A stretch of 9,413 nt of DNA, taken from the NCBI GenBank assembly GCA_030147065.1, contig JASLAP010000349.1, positions 1-9,413 of the forward strand. The letters run 5' to 3'. Source of the stretch: Pseudonocardia sp. (GTDB lineage: Bacteria; Actinomycetota; Actinomycetes; Mycobacteriales; Pseudonocardiaceae). This document shows, one piece after another, positions 1 through 6,885 of this stretch (its first letter is position 1; each line of letters opens with the position of its first letter). A model generated the notes under the pieces. It searched no databases. It saw only the letters and a program-made list of their open reading frames with translations, and was not told the DNA's origin. Position numbers and translations under genes: made by a program.

Positions 1-136
1 CCAGCCGATCGTGATCTCCCCGTCGGCCACCGCCATGGCCCTGGCCGTGTCCATCGGCATCGGCCTGGTCTTCGGCGTGTACCCGGCGAGCCGGGCCGCC
101 CGCCTCGCCCCCATCGACGCCCTGCGCAGTGAGTGA
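1..136 (+). CDS. ABC transporter permease, MacB/FtsX type (C-terminal end only)
   Basis: Only the last 44 residues are in the window; the reading frame starts at base 2 and stops at TGA 134-136. They form one hydrophobic membrane segment (AMALAVSIGIGLVFGVYPAS) followed by the basic tail SRAARLAPIDALRSE. The Y-P-A-x-R-A-A-x-L-x-P-I-x-A-L-R ending is the typical C-terminus of MacB/LolE/FtsX-family permeases. This is seen directly; the family assignment rests on that motif. The periplasmic-adaptor gene starts 9 nt downstream, which suggests one transcript and one tripartite-like export or envelope-maintenance system. The ATPase partner should lie upstream, outside the window. The substrate cannot be inferred. 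Confidence 0.85.
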   Translation, partial: QPIVISPSATAMALAVSIGIGLVFGVYPASRAARLAPIDALRSE

Positions 137-145
137 GCCCCCGCC

Positions 146-3010
146 GTGAGTGAAGCCGCGACCGGCCCGATCACCCCCTCCCGTCCCGCCCCGCGCCGGT
201 CCCGCCGGCGGCTGTGGATCATCGGGCTGATCGTGGTGGTGCTGCTCGCCGGGTTGGCGGCGTTCGCCGCCGTCTCGGGCGCCGCGGAGCCGGAGTACCG
301 CACCGCGGTCGCCGGCCCCGGCGACGTCACGGTCAGCCTGGACGCCACCGGCTCGGTGCAGCCGGTGGACCGCGCCGACCTCGCCTTCCCGGTCGCCGGC
401 ACGGTCGCCGCGGTCGAGGTGGCGGTCGGCCAGCAGGTGACCGCGGGCGCGGTGCTGGCCCGGCTGGACACCACCGCCCTGGACGCCCAGGTCGCCTCGG
501 CCGCGTCCCAGCTGGCGGCGGCCGAGGCCCGGCTGGACGCCGACGAGAACGGCACCGGGAGCCCCTCCCTCGGCGCGGTCCCCGGTGGGAGCGGAGCGGC
601 CGCCGCGGCGGCGGCTCAGGCGGAACAGGCGCGCGCAGCGCAGCTGGCGGCCGCGCAGGCGGCGGCAGCGGCGCCCGGTGCGGCTGCGGCGGCCGCGGCG
701 GCGCAGGGTGGGGTGCCCACCGGTCCGGCTGGCCAGGGGCCGGCGGCGCCGGTCGGGGGGATCCCCGCCGGGCCCGCTGCTCCGACCGACCCGGGCCTGA
801 ACCCCCAGCTCCCGAACCCGGCACCGGCTCCCGGGGCGCCCGGTCCGGATCCGCAGGTCCCGGTTCCCGGTGTGCCGGGGCCGGGTGCGGGGCCCCAGAT
901 CCCGGTTCCCGGGGCACCGGTCCCGGGTGTGCCGGGCGCGGATCCGCGGGTCCCGGCCCCCGGTGTGCCGGGGCCGGGTGCGCCCGGAGCGCCGGTCCCC
1001 GGCCTTCCGGTCGATCCGGCGGTGCAGGCGGTGGCCCGCCAGGCCGCCGAGGCGGCCTCCGGGTTGCGCGATGCGCGAGCCGAGAAGGTGGCGGCCGCCG
1101 AGGCCGCGCTGGCCACGGTGCGCGAGGACCTGGAGGCCGCGACCGTCGCCTGCGCGACCGGCGCCCCCGCGGCGACCGACACCCAGGCTCCCCACCGGTC
1201 CGCCGACGCTGCCCCGACGCGGGAACCGGCTGCTGAGGAACACGACTCCGCGGCCGGCGATGCGGCCGACCCCGGTGATGCTGCCGCCGGCAGTGCCCAG
1301 CCGGGCGGTCGCACCGGGGAGGACGGCTCGTCCCCGACCCCGACCCCGCCCACCACGACGACCACGACACCCGGGCAGGAGACGACCCCCACACCGCAGA
1401 GCGCGGCCAGCGACCCGGCGGCCAACGACCCGGCGGCCAGCGACCCGGCGGCCAGCGACCCCGCTGGCAGTGGCCCGGCAGCCAGCGGTCCGGCGGGCAG
1501 CGACCCGGCACCCAGCAACCCGGCGGGCAGCGACCAGGCGACCGGCGCTCCGATGTCCGGTGCTCCGGTGTCCGGTGACCCGGCGACCGGTGAGCCGGCA
1601 TCCGGTGCTCCGGCGGACAGCGGTCGTGCGACCGGGAAGCCGACGGACCGCGACCGGGCGTCCGGTGACCCGGCGTCGCCCGGCGCCGCCACCACCACTC
1701 CGAGCCCGACCGGCGAGCAGGCGGCGGACGAGGACACCGCCACCCCGGCGTCGTTCAGCCGCAGCACCTCGAGCGGCACCACCTGCCAGGACGTCCTGCA
1801 GCGCGTCCTGGACGGCCAGACCGAGGTGGCCCGCCTGCAGGCGGCGGTCGCCGAGGGCGACTCGGCCTTCGACGGCGTCCTCGGCACCGTCCTCGACGCC
1901 CTGCTCGCCGTCGTCGAGCAGCACGCCGTCCCTCCGGCCGTGATCCCGGGCGCGCCCGGTGACCTGCCGGTTCCCCGGCCGGACGCCCCGGCTGTGCCGG
2001 GCGTTCCGACGCCGGGGTCCCCGGTTCCCGGCGCCGAGGCATCCGGAGCGCCCGGCGCACCGGGCGTGCCCGGCGGCTCCGGCGCACCGGGCGCCCCTGT
2101 TCCGGGCGTGCCCGGCGCTCCCGTGCCGGGTGATCTGACCGCACCCGGTGCGGCGCAGATCCCCGGTGCCCTCCCGTCCACTGTGGTCACCGGGTCGGTT
2201 CCGCCGGCCGGTGCCGGCTCACCGGGTGCGGGGGTGCCCGCAGCCGGCGGGGGAGCGGGCGCGGGGTCGGTGGCGCCCGGGGCCGCGCTCGCCGGACGCG
2301 GCTCCGGCCCGGCGTCGGCCGAGCAGCTCGACGCCGACCGCGCCGCGGTGGACGCGGCGCGCGCCCAGCTCACCGTGGCCCGGCAGAACCTGGCGCAGGC
2401 CGTGCTCACCAGCCCGGTCGACGGGACGGTCGGCCTGCTCGACCTGGCGGTCGGCGACCGGGTGGCCGGCCGGGCCGGTGCGGTGCAGGTCGTGGTGCTC
2501 CCGCCGACCCGCGGCTACCAGCTCGAGGTGTCGGTCGGCGAGGCCGACATCGCCCGGGTCGCGGTGGGCAACCCGGTCACCGTCACCCCGGACGGCGGCG
2601 GCGCCCCGGTGGAGGGCAGCGTCGCCGCGATCGGGCTGCTCCCGACCTCGTCCACCACCGGTCCGGCGACCTATCCGGTCACCATCGCCCTGCCCGGCGC
2701 CACCGGGCCGTACCCGGCCGGGCAGGGCGCGGCGGCCTCGATCCGGCTGGCCGACGTCACCGGGGCGCTCACCGTCCCGACCTCGGCCGTGCACACCGAC
2801 GGCGCCGAGCGGACCGTCGACGTGCTGCGTGACGGTCGGGTGCAGGCGGTGCCCGTGCGGATCGGCGCGGTCGGGGCAGTGCGGACCGAGATCGTCTCCG
2901 GGCTGGGCGCCGGCGACGAGGTGGTCATCGCCGACCCCTCGCAGCCGCTGCCGAACCCCGGATTCGGCGGCATCGGCGGGCTGCGCAGCGGGTCGCGCAG
3001 CGGCGGTTGA
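146..3010 (+). CDS. HlyD/MacA-type efflux adaptor with very large low-complexity hairpin insertions
   Basis: Probable membrane-anchored adaptor of a MacB-like ABC exporter. A basic N-terminus (17-22) precedes one transmembrane helix (about 23-45). A barrel-sandwich (lipoyl-like) half follows at about 72-108 (FPVAGTVAAVEVAVGQQVTA), and its second half is at 753-785 (LTSPVDGTVGLLDLAVGDRV). A beta-barrel (788-870) and a membrane-proximal domain (871-930) complete the fold. Between the two lipoyl halves, where relatives have a simple hairpin, lie about 640 residues. These comprise helix 107-136, an Ala-rich run 151-187, Pro/Gly-rich 188-290, helix 291-336, Ser/Thr/Pro-rich 337-546, helix 547-595, Pro/Gly-rich 596-722 and helix 723-755. 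MacA-like proteins are usually about 350-450 residues. The only cysteines are C336 and C547. GTG 146 is chosen because it lies 9 nt after the permease stop and precedes the anchor; no clear Shine-Dalgarno site is visible. Secondary structure is judged by eye. Confidence 0.88.
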   Translation: MSEAATGPITPSRPAPRRSRRRLWIIGLIVVVLLAGLAAFAAVSGAAEPEYRTAVAGPGDVTVSLDATGSVQPVDRADLAFPVAGTVAAVEVAVGQQVTAGAVLARLDTTALDAQVASAASQLAAAEARLDADENGTGSPSLGAVPGGSGAAAAAAAQAEQARAAQLAAAQAAAAAPGAAAAAAAAQGGVPTGPAGQGPAAPVGGIPAGPAAPTDPGLNPQLPNPAPAPGAPGPDPQVPVPGVPGPGAGPQIPVPGAPVPGVPGADPRVPAPGVPGPGAPGAPVPGLPVDPAVQAVARQAAEAASGLRDARAEKVAAAEAALATVREDLEAATVACATGAPAATDTQAPHRSADAAPTREPAAEEHDSAAGDAADPGDAAAGSAQPGGRTGEDGSSPTPTPPTTTTTTPGQETTPTPQSAASDPAANDPAASDPAASDPAGSGPAASGPAGSDPAPSNPAGSDQATGAPMSGAPVSGDPATGEPASGAPADSGRATGKPTDRDRASGDPASPGAATTTPSPTGEQAADEDTATPASFSRSTSSGTTCQDVLQRVLDGQTEVARLQAAVAEGDSAFDGVLGTVLDALLAVVEQHAVPPAVIPGAPGDLPVPRPDAPAVPGVPTPGSPVPGAEASGAPGAPGVPGGSGAPGAPVPGVPGAPVPGDLTAPGAAQIPGALPSTVVTGSVPPAGAGSPGAGVPAAGGGAGAGSVAPGAALAGRGSGPASAEQLDADRAAVDAARAQLTVARQNLAQAVLTSPVDGTVGLLDLAVGDRVAGRAGAVQVVVLPPTRGYQLEVSVGEADIARVAVGNPVTVTPDGGGAPVEGSVAAIGLLPTSSTTGPATYPVTIALPGATGPYPAGQGAAASIRLADVTGALTVPTSAVHTDGAERTVDVLRDGRVQAVPVRIGAVGAVRTEIVSGLGAGDEVVIADPSQPLPNPGFGGIGGLRSGSRSGG
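707..1015 (+). repeat. Pro/Gly-rich arm 1 of the adaptor, with an exact 24-bp direct repeat
   Basis: Encodes residues 188-290, dominated by VPxPG, PGVPG and PGAP motifs that resemble elastin-like or collagen-like low complexity. A 24-bp sequence occurs exactly at 866-889 and 959-982. The copies are 93 nt apart, so the reading frame is kept. Around them a longer imperfect unit recurs, beginning DPQVPVPGVPGPGAG at residue 235 and DPRVPAPGVPGPGAP at residue 266. This points to growth of the arm by in-frame duplication. A flexible or polyproline-like extended spacer is inferred. Confidence 0.8.
1403..1672 (+). repeat. 15-bp tandem array encoding 18 in-phase A-x-[S/G]-x-P pentapeptides
   Basis: Starting at residue 420, 18 consecutive five-residue units run without a break to residue 509: AASDP, AANDP, AASDP, AASDP, AGSGP, AASGP, AGSDP, APSNP, AGSDQ, ATGAP, MSGAP, VSGDP, ATGEP, ASGAP, ADSGR, ATGKP, TDRDR, ASGDP. 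The first four 15-bp units (1403-1462) are nearly identical in DNA (GCGGCCAGCGACCCG with single changes), and later units are progressively diverged. The pattern is that of a coding minisatellite with young copies at the 5' end. It is not the right-handed beta-helix pentapeptide family, whose consensus is A[D/N]LXX. The product is probably disordered and extracytoplasmic, and could be O-glycosylated. Confidence 0.92.
1931..2311 (+). repeat. Pro/Gly-rich arm 2 of the adaptor
   Basis: Encodes residues 596-722, rich in VPGVP, PGAPG, GAPGAPGVPG and PVPG motifs, ending in a Gly/Ala-rich stretch (about 687-722) just before the last helix of the hairpin. It mirrors arm 1 (residues 188-290) on the other strand of the hairpin and shares its vocabulary (VPGVPGAPVPG here, GAPVPGVPGA in arm 1). 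No exact repeat longer than about 15 bp was noticed by eye. Confidence 0.75.
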
Positions 3011-3013
3011 CGC

Positions 3014-3053
3014 GGGACCCGGGGCGTCGACCGGTCGCGACGGCCGCCGTCCC
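3014..3053. terminator. Possible bidirectional terminator between convergent genes
   Basis: The 57-nt gap between two converging stop codons is almost purely G/C and can fold. GGGAC (3014-3018) can pair with GTCCC (3049-3053), enclosing CGTCG (3025-3029) with CGACG (3038-3042). The stems are short and interrupted and no U-tract follows on either strand. The position favours a shared terminator, but the structure alone is weak evidence. Confidence 0.3.
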
Positions 3054-3067
3054 GGGGTGCCGCGACC

Positions 3068-3922
3068 TCAGTCGAACAGGTCGGGGTCGGTGCGCACGAC
3101 CTCGTCCCACAGCGGTTGGAAGGAGAACCACCCGGCGTAGGCCCCGCCGGTCTGCTCGCGGGTGAACCGGGCGTTGGCCGGGTCGATCAGCACCGGCGCG
3201 CCGGCCGCCTCGGCGAGCAGCTGGGCCTGGCAGTTGCGCTCGGTGCTGATGAACCACCAGGCCGCTTCGGCCACGGTCGCCCCGACGGTGAAGATCCCGT
3301 GGTTGCGGTGGAAGCACATGGCGTTGGGGCCCAGGCCCTCGGCGAGCAGGCGGGCGGACTCCTCGTCGACGACCACCGCGCCGGCGCCCTCGGTGACCAC
3401 GCACTGGTTCTCGTAGAGCGCGCAGGCGTCCTGGGTGATCGGGTCGAGCACGCGGCCCAGCGACGACCACGCCTTGCCGTGCACCGAGTGCGCGTGGCAG
3501 GCCGCGACGACGTCGGGACGGGCCGCGTGCACCGCCGAGTGGATGACGAACCCGGCCCGGTTGACCGGGCGGTTGCCGTGCCGGACGGTGCCCTCGTGGT
3601 CGACCAGGATCAGGTCGGACACCCGGATGTGGCGGAAGGACATGCCGAACGGGTTGACCCAGAACATGTCCGGGTGCTCGGGGTCGCGGACGGTGATGTG
3701 CCCGGCGACGCCCTCCCCGAAGCCGAACCGGCCGAAGATCCGCAGCGCCCCGGCCAGCTGCTGCTTGCGGTGCAGCCGCTCCTCGGCGACGGTGCCGAAG
3801 ACCGGCGGGCGGGGCAGCTCGAGCCCCTCCTGGGTGGGCTCGTAGGCGGCCATCGAGTCGGCCGGATCGGCCGGCGGGCCGGTGGTCGGGACGGGGGACT
3901 CGGACGTCGTCGGCGCAGCCAT
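3068..3922 (-). CDS. Class II aldolase/adducin-family protein (adducin-like branch)
   Basis: A 284-residue cytoplasmic protein whose core (about 45-240) has the class II aldolase/adducin fold. Zinc-ligand candidates are H143 and H145 (ACHAHSVHG) and H208 (RNHGIF), matching the three metal histidines of L-fuculose-1-phosphate aldolase. The segment NRAGFVIHSAVHAARPDV (121-138) is typical of the adducin-like bacterial branch. When aligned by eye, the catalytic Glu73 of fuculose aldolase falls on Gly124, so classic sugar-phosphate aldolase chemistry is not assured. Metal binding is likely; the substrate is unknown. The first 23 residues are Pro/Thr-rich; M24 (ATG 3853) is an alternative start, and neither start has a strong ribosome site. 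The gene lies 55 nt after the sugar permease and is probably the last gene of that operon, so a role in using the imported sugar or a derivative is inferred from position only. Confidence 0.85.
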   Translation of the reverse strand: MAAPTTSESPVPTTGPPADPADSMAAYEPTQEGLELPRPPVFGTVAEERLHRKQQLAGALRIFGRFGFGEGVAGHITVRDPEHPDMFWVNPFGMSFRHIRVSDLILVDHEGTVRHGNRPVNRAGFVIHSAVHAARPDVVAACHAHSVHGKAWSSLGRVLDPITQDACALYENQCVVTEGAGAVVVDEESARLLAEGLGPNAMCFHRNHGIFTVGATVAEAAWWFISTERNCQAQLLAEAAGAPVLIDPANARFTREQTGGAYAGWFSFQPLWDEVVRTDPDLFD

Positions 3923-3977
3923 GCCCCGACGGTGCGCCCGGTCTCCCGCCCCGTCAACCTCCCGGGGGGCCGTGCGG

Positions 3978-5228
3978 TCAGCGCGAGCCGGCCGCGCGCC
4001 GCTTGTTGTAGATGTCGAAGGCCACCGCGAGCAGCAGCACCAGGCCCTTGACGACCGACTGGATCGACTGGTCGATGCCCATCAGCTGCATGCCGTTGCT
4101 CATCACCGCCATGATCAGGCCGCCGACCATGGCCCCGACCACGGTGCCGACCCCGCCGGTCACCGCGGCGCCGCCGATGAAGGCCGCGGCGATCGCGTCC
4201 AGCTCGAACATCGTGCCCGCGGCCGGCTGGGCGCCGTTGGACCGCGAGGAGTAGATGATCCCGGCCACCGCGGACAGGAAACCCATGTTGACGAAGATCC
4301 AGAAGTTGACCGTGCGCACCCGCACGCCGGACAGCTGGGCCGCCGAGAGGTTGCCGCCGATCGCGTAGACCTGCCGGCCGAACACCGTGCGGCGGGTGAC
4401 CACGCCGTAGGCCATCACCAGCACGGCCAGGATGATCAGCACCACCGGCAGGCCGCGGGCGTGCGCGAGCTGCCAGGCGAAGGCCATCACGACCGCGCCG
4501 ACCAGCACCACCCGGGCCACGAACAGCGGGAAGGACTCCACCGGCTGCATGTAGGTGATCCGGGCCAGCCGGGTGCGGAACCCGCTGACCGCGTAGCCGG
4601 CCACCGCGATCGCGCCGATGAGCAGGGTGAACGCGTCGAAGCCCTGGCCGCCGAGCAGGCCGTTGAGGAAGCCGCTGGCCACCTGCTGGTACTCGCCGGG
4701 GAACGGCGAGAGCGAGATGTTGTCCAGCACCCGCAGCGTCAGGCCGCGGAACAGCAGCATGCCGGCCAGGGTCACGATGAACGCCGGGATGCCGACGTAG
4801 GCCACCCAGAACCCGTGCCAGGCCCCGACCAGCAGGCCGACGCCGATCGCGGCGAGCATCCCGGCCCACCACGGCAGCCCCTGCTGGATCACCAGCACCG
4901 CCGAGATCGCCCCGGTGAGCGCGACCACCGACCCGACCGACAGGTCGATGTGCCCGGCGATGATCACGATGACCATGCCGATGGCCAGCACCAGGATGTA
5001 GGAGTACTGCAGGACGATGTTGGTGATGTTGATCGGGCTCAGCGAGACGCCGTCGGTCAGGACGGCGAACAGCGCGACGATCGCGACGAACGCGATGTAG
5101 ATGCCGCTCTGGCGCAGGTTGCGGGTGAGCAGTGCCCGGATGTCGCTGGTGCCGGTGTGCAGCGCCGCGGCCGGCTTGGCCCCGGGGCCCCCGGCCGGGT
5201 CGGTCTGCGAAGGCGCGGTCTGGGTCAT
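3978..5228 (-). CDS. gguB: Monosaccharide ABC transporter permease, GguB/MmsB type
   Basis: A 416-residue inner-membrane permease of the ribose/xylose (BPD-transporter-2) family that forms the sugar channel. A polar N-terminus of about 40 residues precedes many hydrophobic segments (43-58, 75-91, 122-140, 148-163, 200-215, 236-253, 259-275, 308-326, 345-376, 390-405). Diagnostic stretches are VLTDGVSLSPINITNIVLQ (56-74), the loop AGHIDLSVGS (91-100), and FELDAIAAAFIGGAAVTGG (341-359), which contacts the ATPase in this family. The long spacing between the first half and the RTVFGRQVYAIGGN block (280-293) suits the multiple-monosaccharide (GguB/MmsB) subgroup better than RbsC. Its ATG overlaps the ATPase stop as ATGA, with AAGGAA about 8 nt upstream of the start, indicating translational coupling. 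A single permease gene implies a homodimer. Confidence 0.93.
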   Translation of the reverse strand: MTQTAPSQTDPAGGPGAKPAAALHTGTSDIRALLTRNLRQSGIYIAFVAIVALFAVLTDGVSLSPINITNIVLQYSYILVLAIGMVIVIIAGHIDLSVGSVVALTGAISAVLVIQQGLPWWAGMLAAIGVGLLVGAWHGFWVAYVGIPAFIVTLAGMLLFRGLTLRVLDNISLSPFPGEYQQVASGFLNGLLGGQGFDAFTLLIGAIAVAGYAVSGFRTRLARITYMQPVESFPLFVARVVLVGAVVMAFAWQLAHARGLPVVLIILAVLVMAYGVVTRRTVFGRQVYAIGGNLSAAQLSGVRVRTVNFWIFVNMGFLSAVAGIIYSSRSNGAQPAAGTMFELDAIAAAFIGGAAVTGGVGTVVGAMVGGLIMAVMSNGMQLMGIDQSIQSVVKGLVLLLAVAFDIYNKRRAAGSR

Positions 5229-6763
5229 CCGGCGAGTTCCTTCTCGGTGGTCATGAGGACCATCAGGCCCTCCTGGGTGGCCTCGCCGACCGGTACCTCA
5301 CCGGTGATCCGGCCGGCGGACAGCGTGTAGATGCGGTCGCAGATGCCCAGCAGTTCGGGCAGCTCGGAGGAGATCACCAGCACCGCCTTCCCCGCCGCGA
5401 CCAGGCGGTTGACGATGGTGTAGATCTCGTACTTGGCGCCGACGTCGATGCCGCGGGTGGGCTCGTCGAGGATCAGCACCTCCGGGTCGGTGAACAGCCA
5501 CTTGGACAGCACGACCTTCTGCTGGTTGCCCCCGGAGAGCTTGCCGACCACGCTCATCACGCTGGGCGCCTTGATGTTCATGTCGCGCCGGCTGTCCTCG
5601 GCGACCTTGGTCTCCTCGTTGCCGTTGACCCAGCCCCGCCGCGACAGCTTGCCCAGCGCGGCCGCGGAGATGTTGCGGCGGATGTCCTCGATCAGGTTGA
5701 GCCCGTACTTCTTGCGGTCCTCGGTGGCGTAGGCGATGCCGTTGTCGATGGCCTCGGCGACGGTCCGGGTGCGCACCTCCTTGCCGCGCACGAACACCCG
5801 GCCGCTGATGTTGCGGCCGTAGGACCGGCCGAACACGCTCATCGCGAGCTCGGTGCGCCCCGCGCCCATCAGCCCGGCGATGCCGACCACCTCGCCGGCC
5901 CGCACCGTCAGGCTCGCCCCGTCGACGACCTTGCGGTCCTGGGTGGGGTGCCAGACCGTCCAGTCCTCGATCCGCAGCACCTCCTCGCCCGGGGCGGACT
6001 CGCGGTCGGGGTAGAAGCTGTCCAGGTCGCGCCCCACCATGCTGCGGATGATCCGCTCCTGGCCGGCGCCGGGCTCGGCCATGTCCATCGTCTCGACGGT
6101 GCGGCCGTCGCGGATGACGGTGGTGCGATCGGCGATCGCGGTGATCTCGTTGAGCTTGTGCGAGATCATGATCGAGGTGATGCCGCGCTCCTTGAGCAGC
6201 CGCAGCAGGTCGAGCAGGTGCGCGGAGTCGCTGTCGTTGAGCGCCGCGGTCGGCTCGTCGAGGATCAGCAGCCGGACGTCCTTGGACACCGCCTTGGCGA
6301 TCTCCACCAGCTGCTGCTTGCCCACCCCGAGCTGGCCGACGGGGGTGACCGGGTTCTCCCGCAGGCCGACCTCGTCGAGCAGCCGGGCGGCGTCGGCGTT
6401 GGCCCGGTTCCAGTCGATCAGCCCGCCGCGGCCGCGCCGCTCGTTGCCCAGGAAGATGTTCTCCGAGATCGACAGGTGCGGCACCAGGGCGAGCTCCTGG
6501 TGGATGATCACGATGCCGACGTGCTCGCTGTCGCGGATGCCGCCGAACCGGACCGGCTCGCCGTCGAACACGATCTCGCCGTCGTAGCTGCCGGTCGGGT
6601 GCACCCCGGAGAGCACCTTCATCAGCGTCGACTTGCCCGCGCCGTTCTCACCGCAGATGGCGTGGATCTCGCCGCGGCGCACCGCCAGGTTGACGTCCTC
6701 CAGCGCGATCACGCCGGGGAAGGTCTTGGTGATGTGGCGCATCTCCAGGATGTGGTCGTCCAT
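5225..6763 (-). CDS. gguA: Monosaccharide ABC transporter double ATPase, GguA/MmsA type
   Basis: A 512-residue cytoplasmic ATPase with two fused nucleotide-binding domains that powers import through the adjacent permease. Domain 1 has Walker A GENGAGKST (38-46), Q-loop Q89, a degenerate signature LGVGKQQ (145-151), Walker B LLILDEP (165-171) and H-loop H202. Domain 2 has a Walker A without the usual lysine, GLMGAGRTE (297-305), a good signature LSGGNQQK (409-416), Walker B VLILDEP (429-435) and SSELPE in place of an H-loop. These asymmetries are normal for the RbsA/XylG/GguA family. The frame stays open far upstream across the binding-protein gene. The start is set at ATG 6763 because it begins the conserved MDDHILEMRHITKTFPGV N-terminus and has CGAGG about 4 nt upstream. 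The stop overlaps the permease start. Confidence 0.94.
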   Translation of the reverse strand: MDDHILEMRHITKTFPGVIALEDVNLAVRRGEIHAICGENGAGKSTLMKVLSGVHPTGSYDGEIVFDGEPVRFGGIRDSEHVGIVIIHQELALVPHLSISENIFLGNERRGRGGLIDWNRANADAARLLDEVGLRENPVTPVGQLGVGKQQLVEIAKAVSKDVRLLILDEPTAALNDSDSAHLLDLLRLLKERGITSIMISHKLNEITAIADRTTVIRDGRTVETMDMAEPGAGQERIIRSMVGRDLDSFYPDRESAPGEEVLRIEDWTVWHPTQDRKVVDGASLTVRAGEVVGIAGLMGAGRTELAMSVFGRSYGRNISGRVFVRGKEVRTRTVAEAIDNGIAYATEDRKKYGLNLIEDIRRNISAAALGKLSRRGWVNGNEETKVAEDSRRDMNIKAPSVMSVVGKLSGGNQQKVVLSKWLFTDPEVLILDEPTRGIDVGAKYEIYTIVNRLVAAGKAVLVISSELPELLGICDRIYTLSAGRITGEVPVGEATQEGLMVLMTTEKELAG

Positions 6764-6831
6764 CAGACCTCGTCGTCCTCGTGGTCTCAGTGGTGCCGGT
6801 GGTGCCGGCGGACCGGGTTCGCTCAGTGGTG

Positions 6832-6869
6832 CGGCCGGGCCCGTCAGCCGATGCTGCCGGGCCCGGCCG
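6832..6869 (-). promoter_or_regulatory. Strong intercistronic hairpin between binding-protein and ATPase genes
   Basis: A perfect 12-bp G/C stem (6832-6843 with 6858-6869) continues after one T/C mismatch with four more pairs (6845-6848 with 6853-6856) and closes on a four-base loop (6849-6852). It begins 16 nt after the binding-protein stop codon and is not followed by a U-tract. Stem-loops at this position in binding-protein-dependent operons are known to protect the upstream message from 3' exonucleases or to cause partial termination, giving much more binding protein than transporter. That role is inferred here. The rest of this 122-nt gap holds an 11-bp direct repeat, CTCAGTGGTGC, at 6786-6796 and 6822-6832. 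Confidence 0.75.
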
Positions 6870-6885
6870 GGACCGGGAAGGGCTC

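Noticed and set aside
1403..1672. Reading the pentapeptide array as a pentapeptide-repeat (Qnr-like) beta-helix domain, or as a CRISPR array
   Set aside because: The consensus is A-x-[S/G]-x-P with proline every fifth residue, incompatible with the A[D/N]LXX beta-helix. Units are contiguous 15-bp coding repeats with no spacers.
616..2409. 597-codon open frame on the minus strand, opposite the adaptor
   Set aside because: It is a mirror of the Pro/Gly/Ala repeats on the other strand. The plus frame has a membrane anchor and recognisable adaptor domains at both ends, whereas this one has only low-complexity PGTPG-type text and no start signal.
5849..5875. Apparent loss of the Walker A lysine in the second ATPase domain (GLMGAGRTE)
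   Set aside because: The Lys-to-Arg change and the degenerate LGVGK signature in domain 1 are regular features of RbsA/XylG/GguA double ATPases, so this is not a damaged gene.
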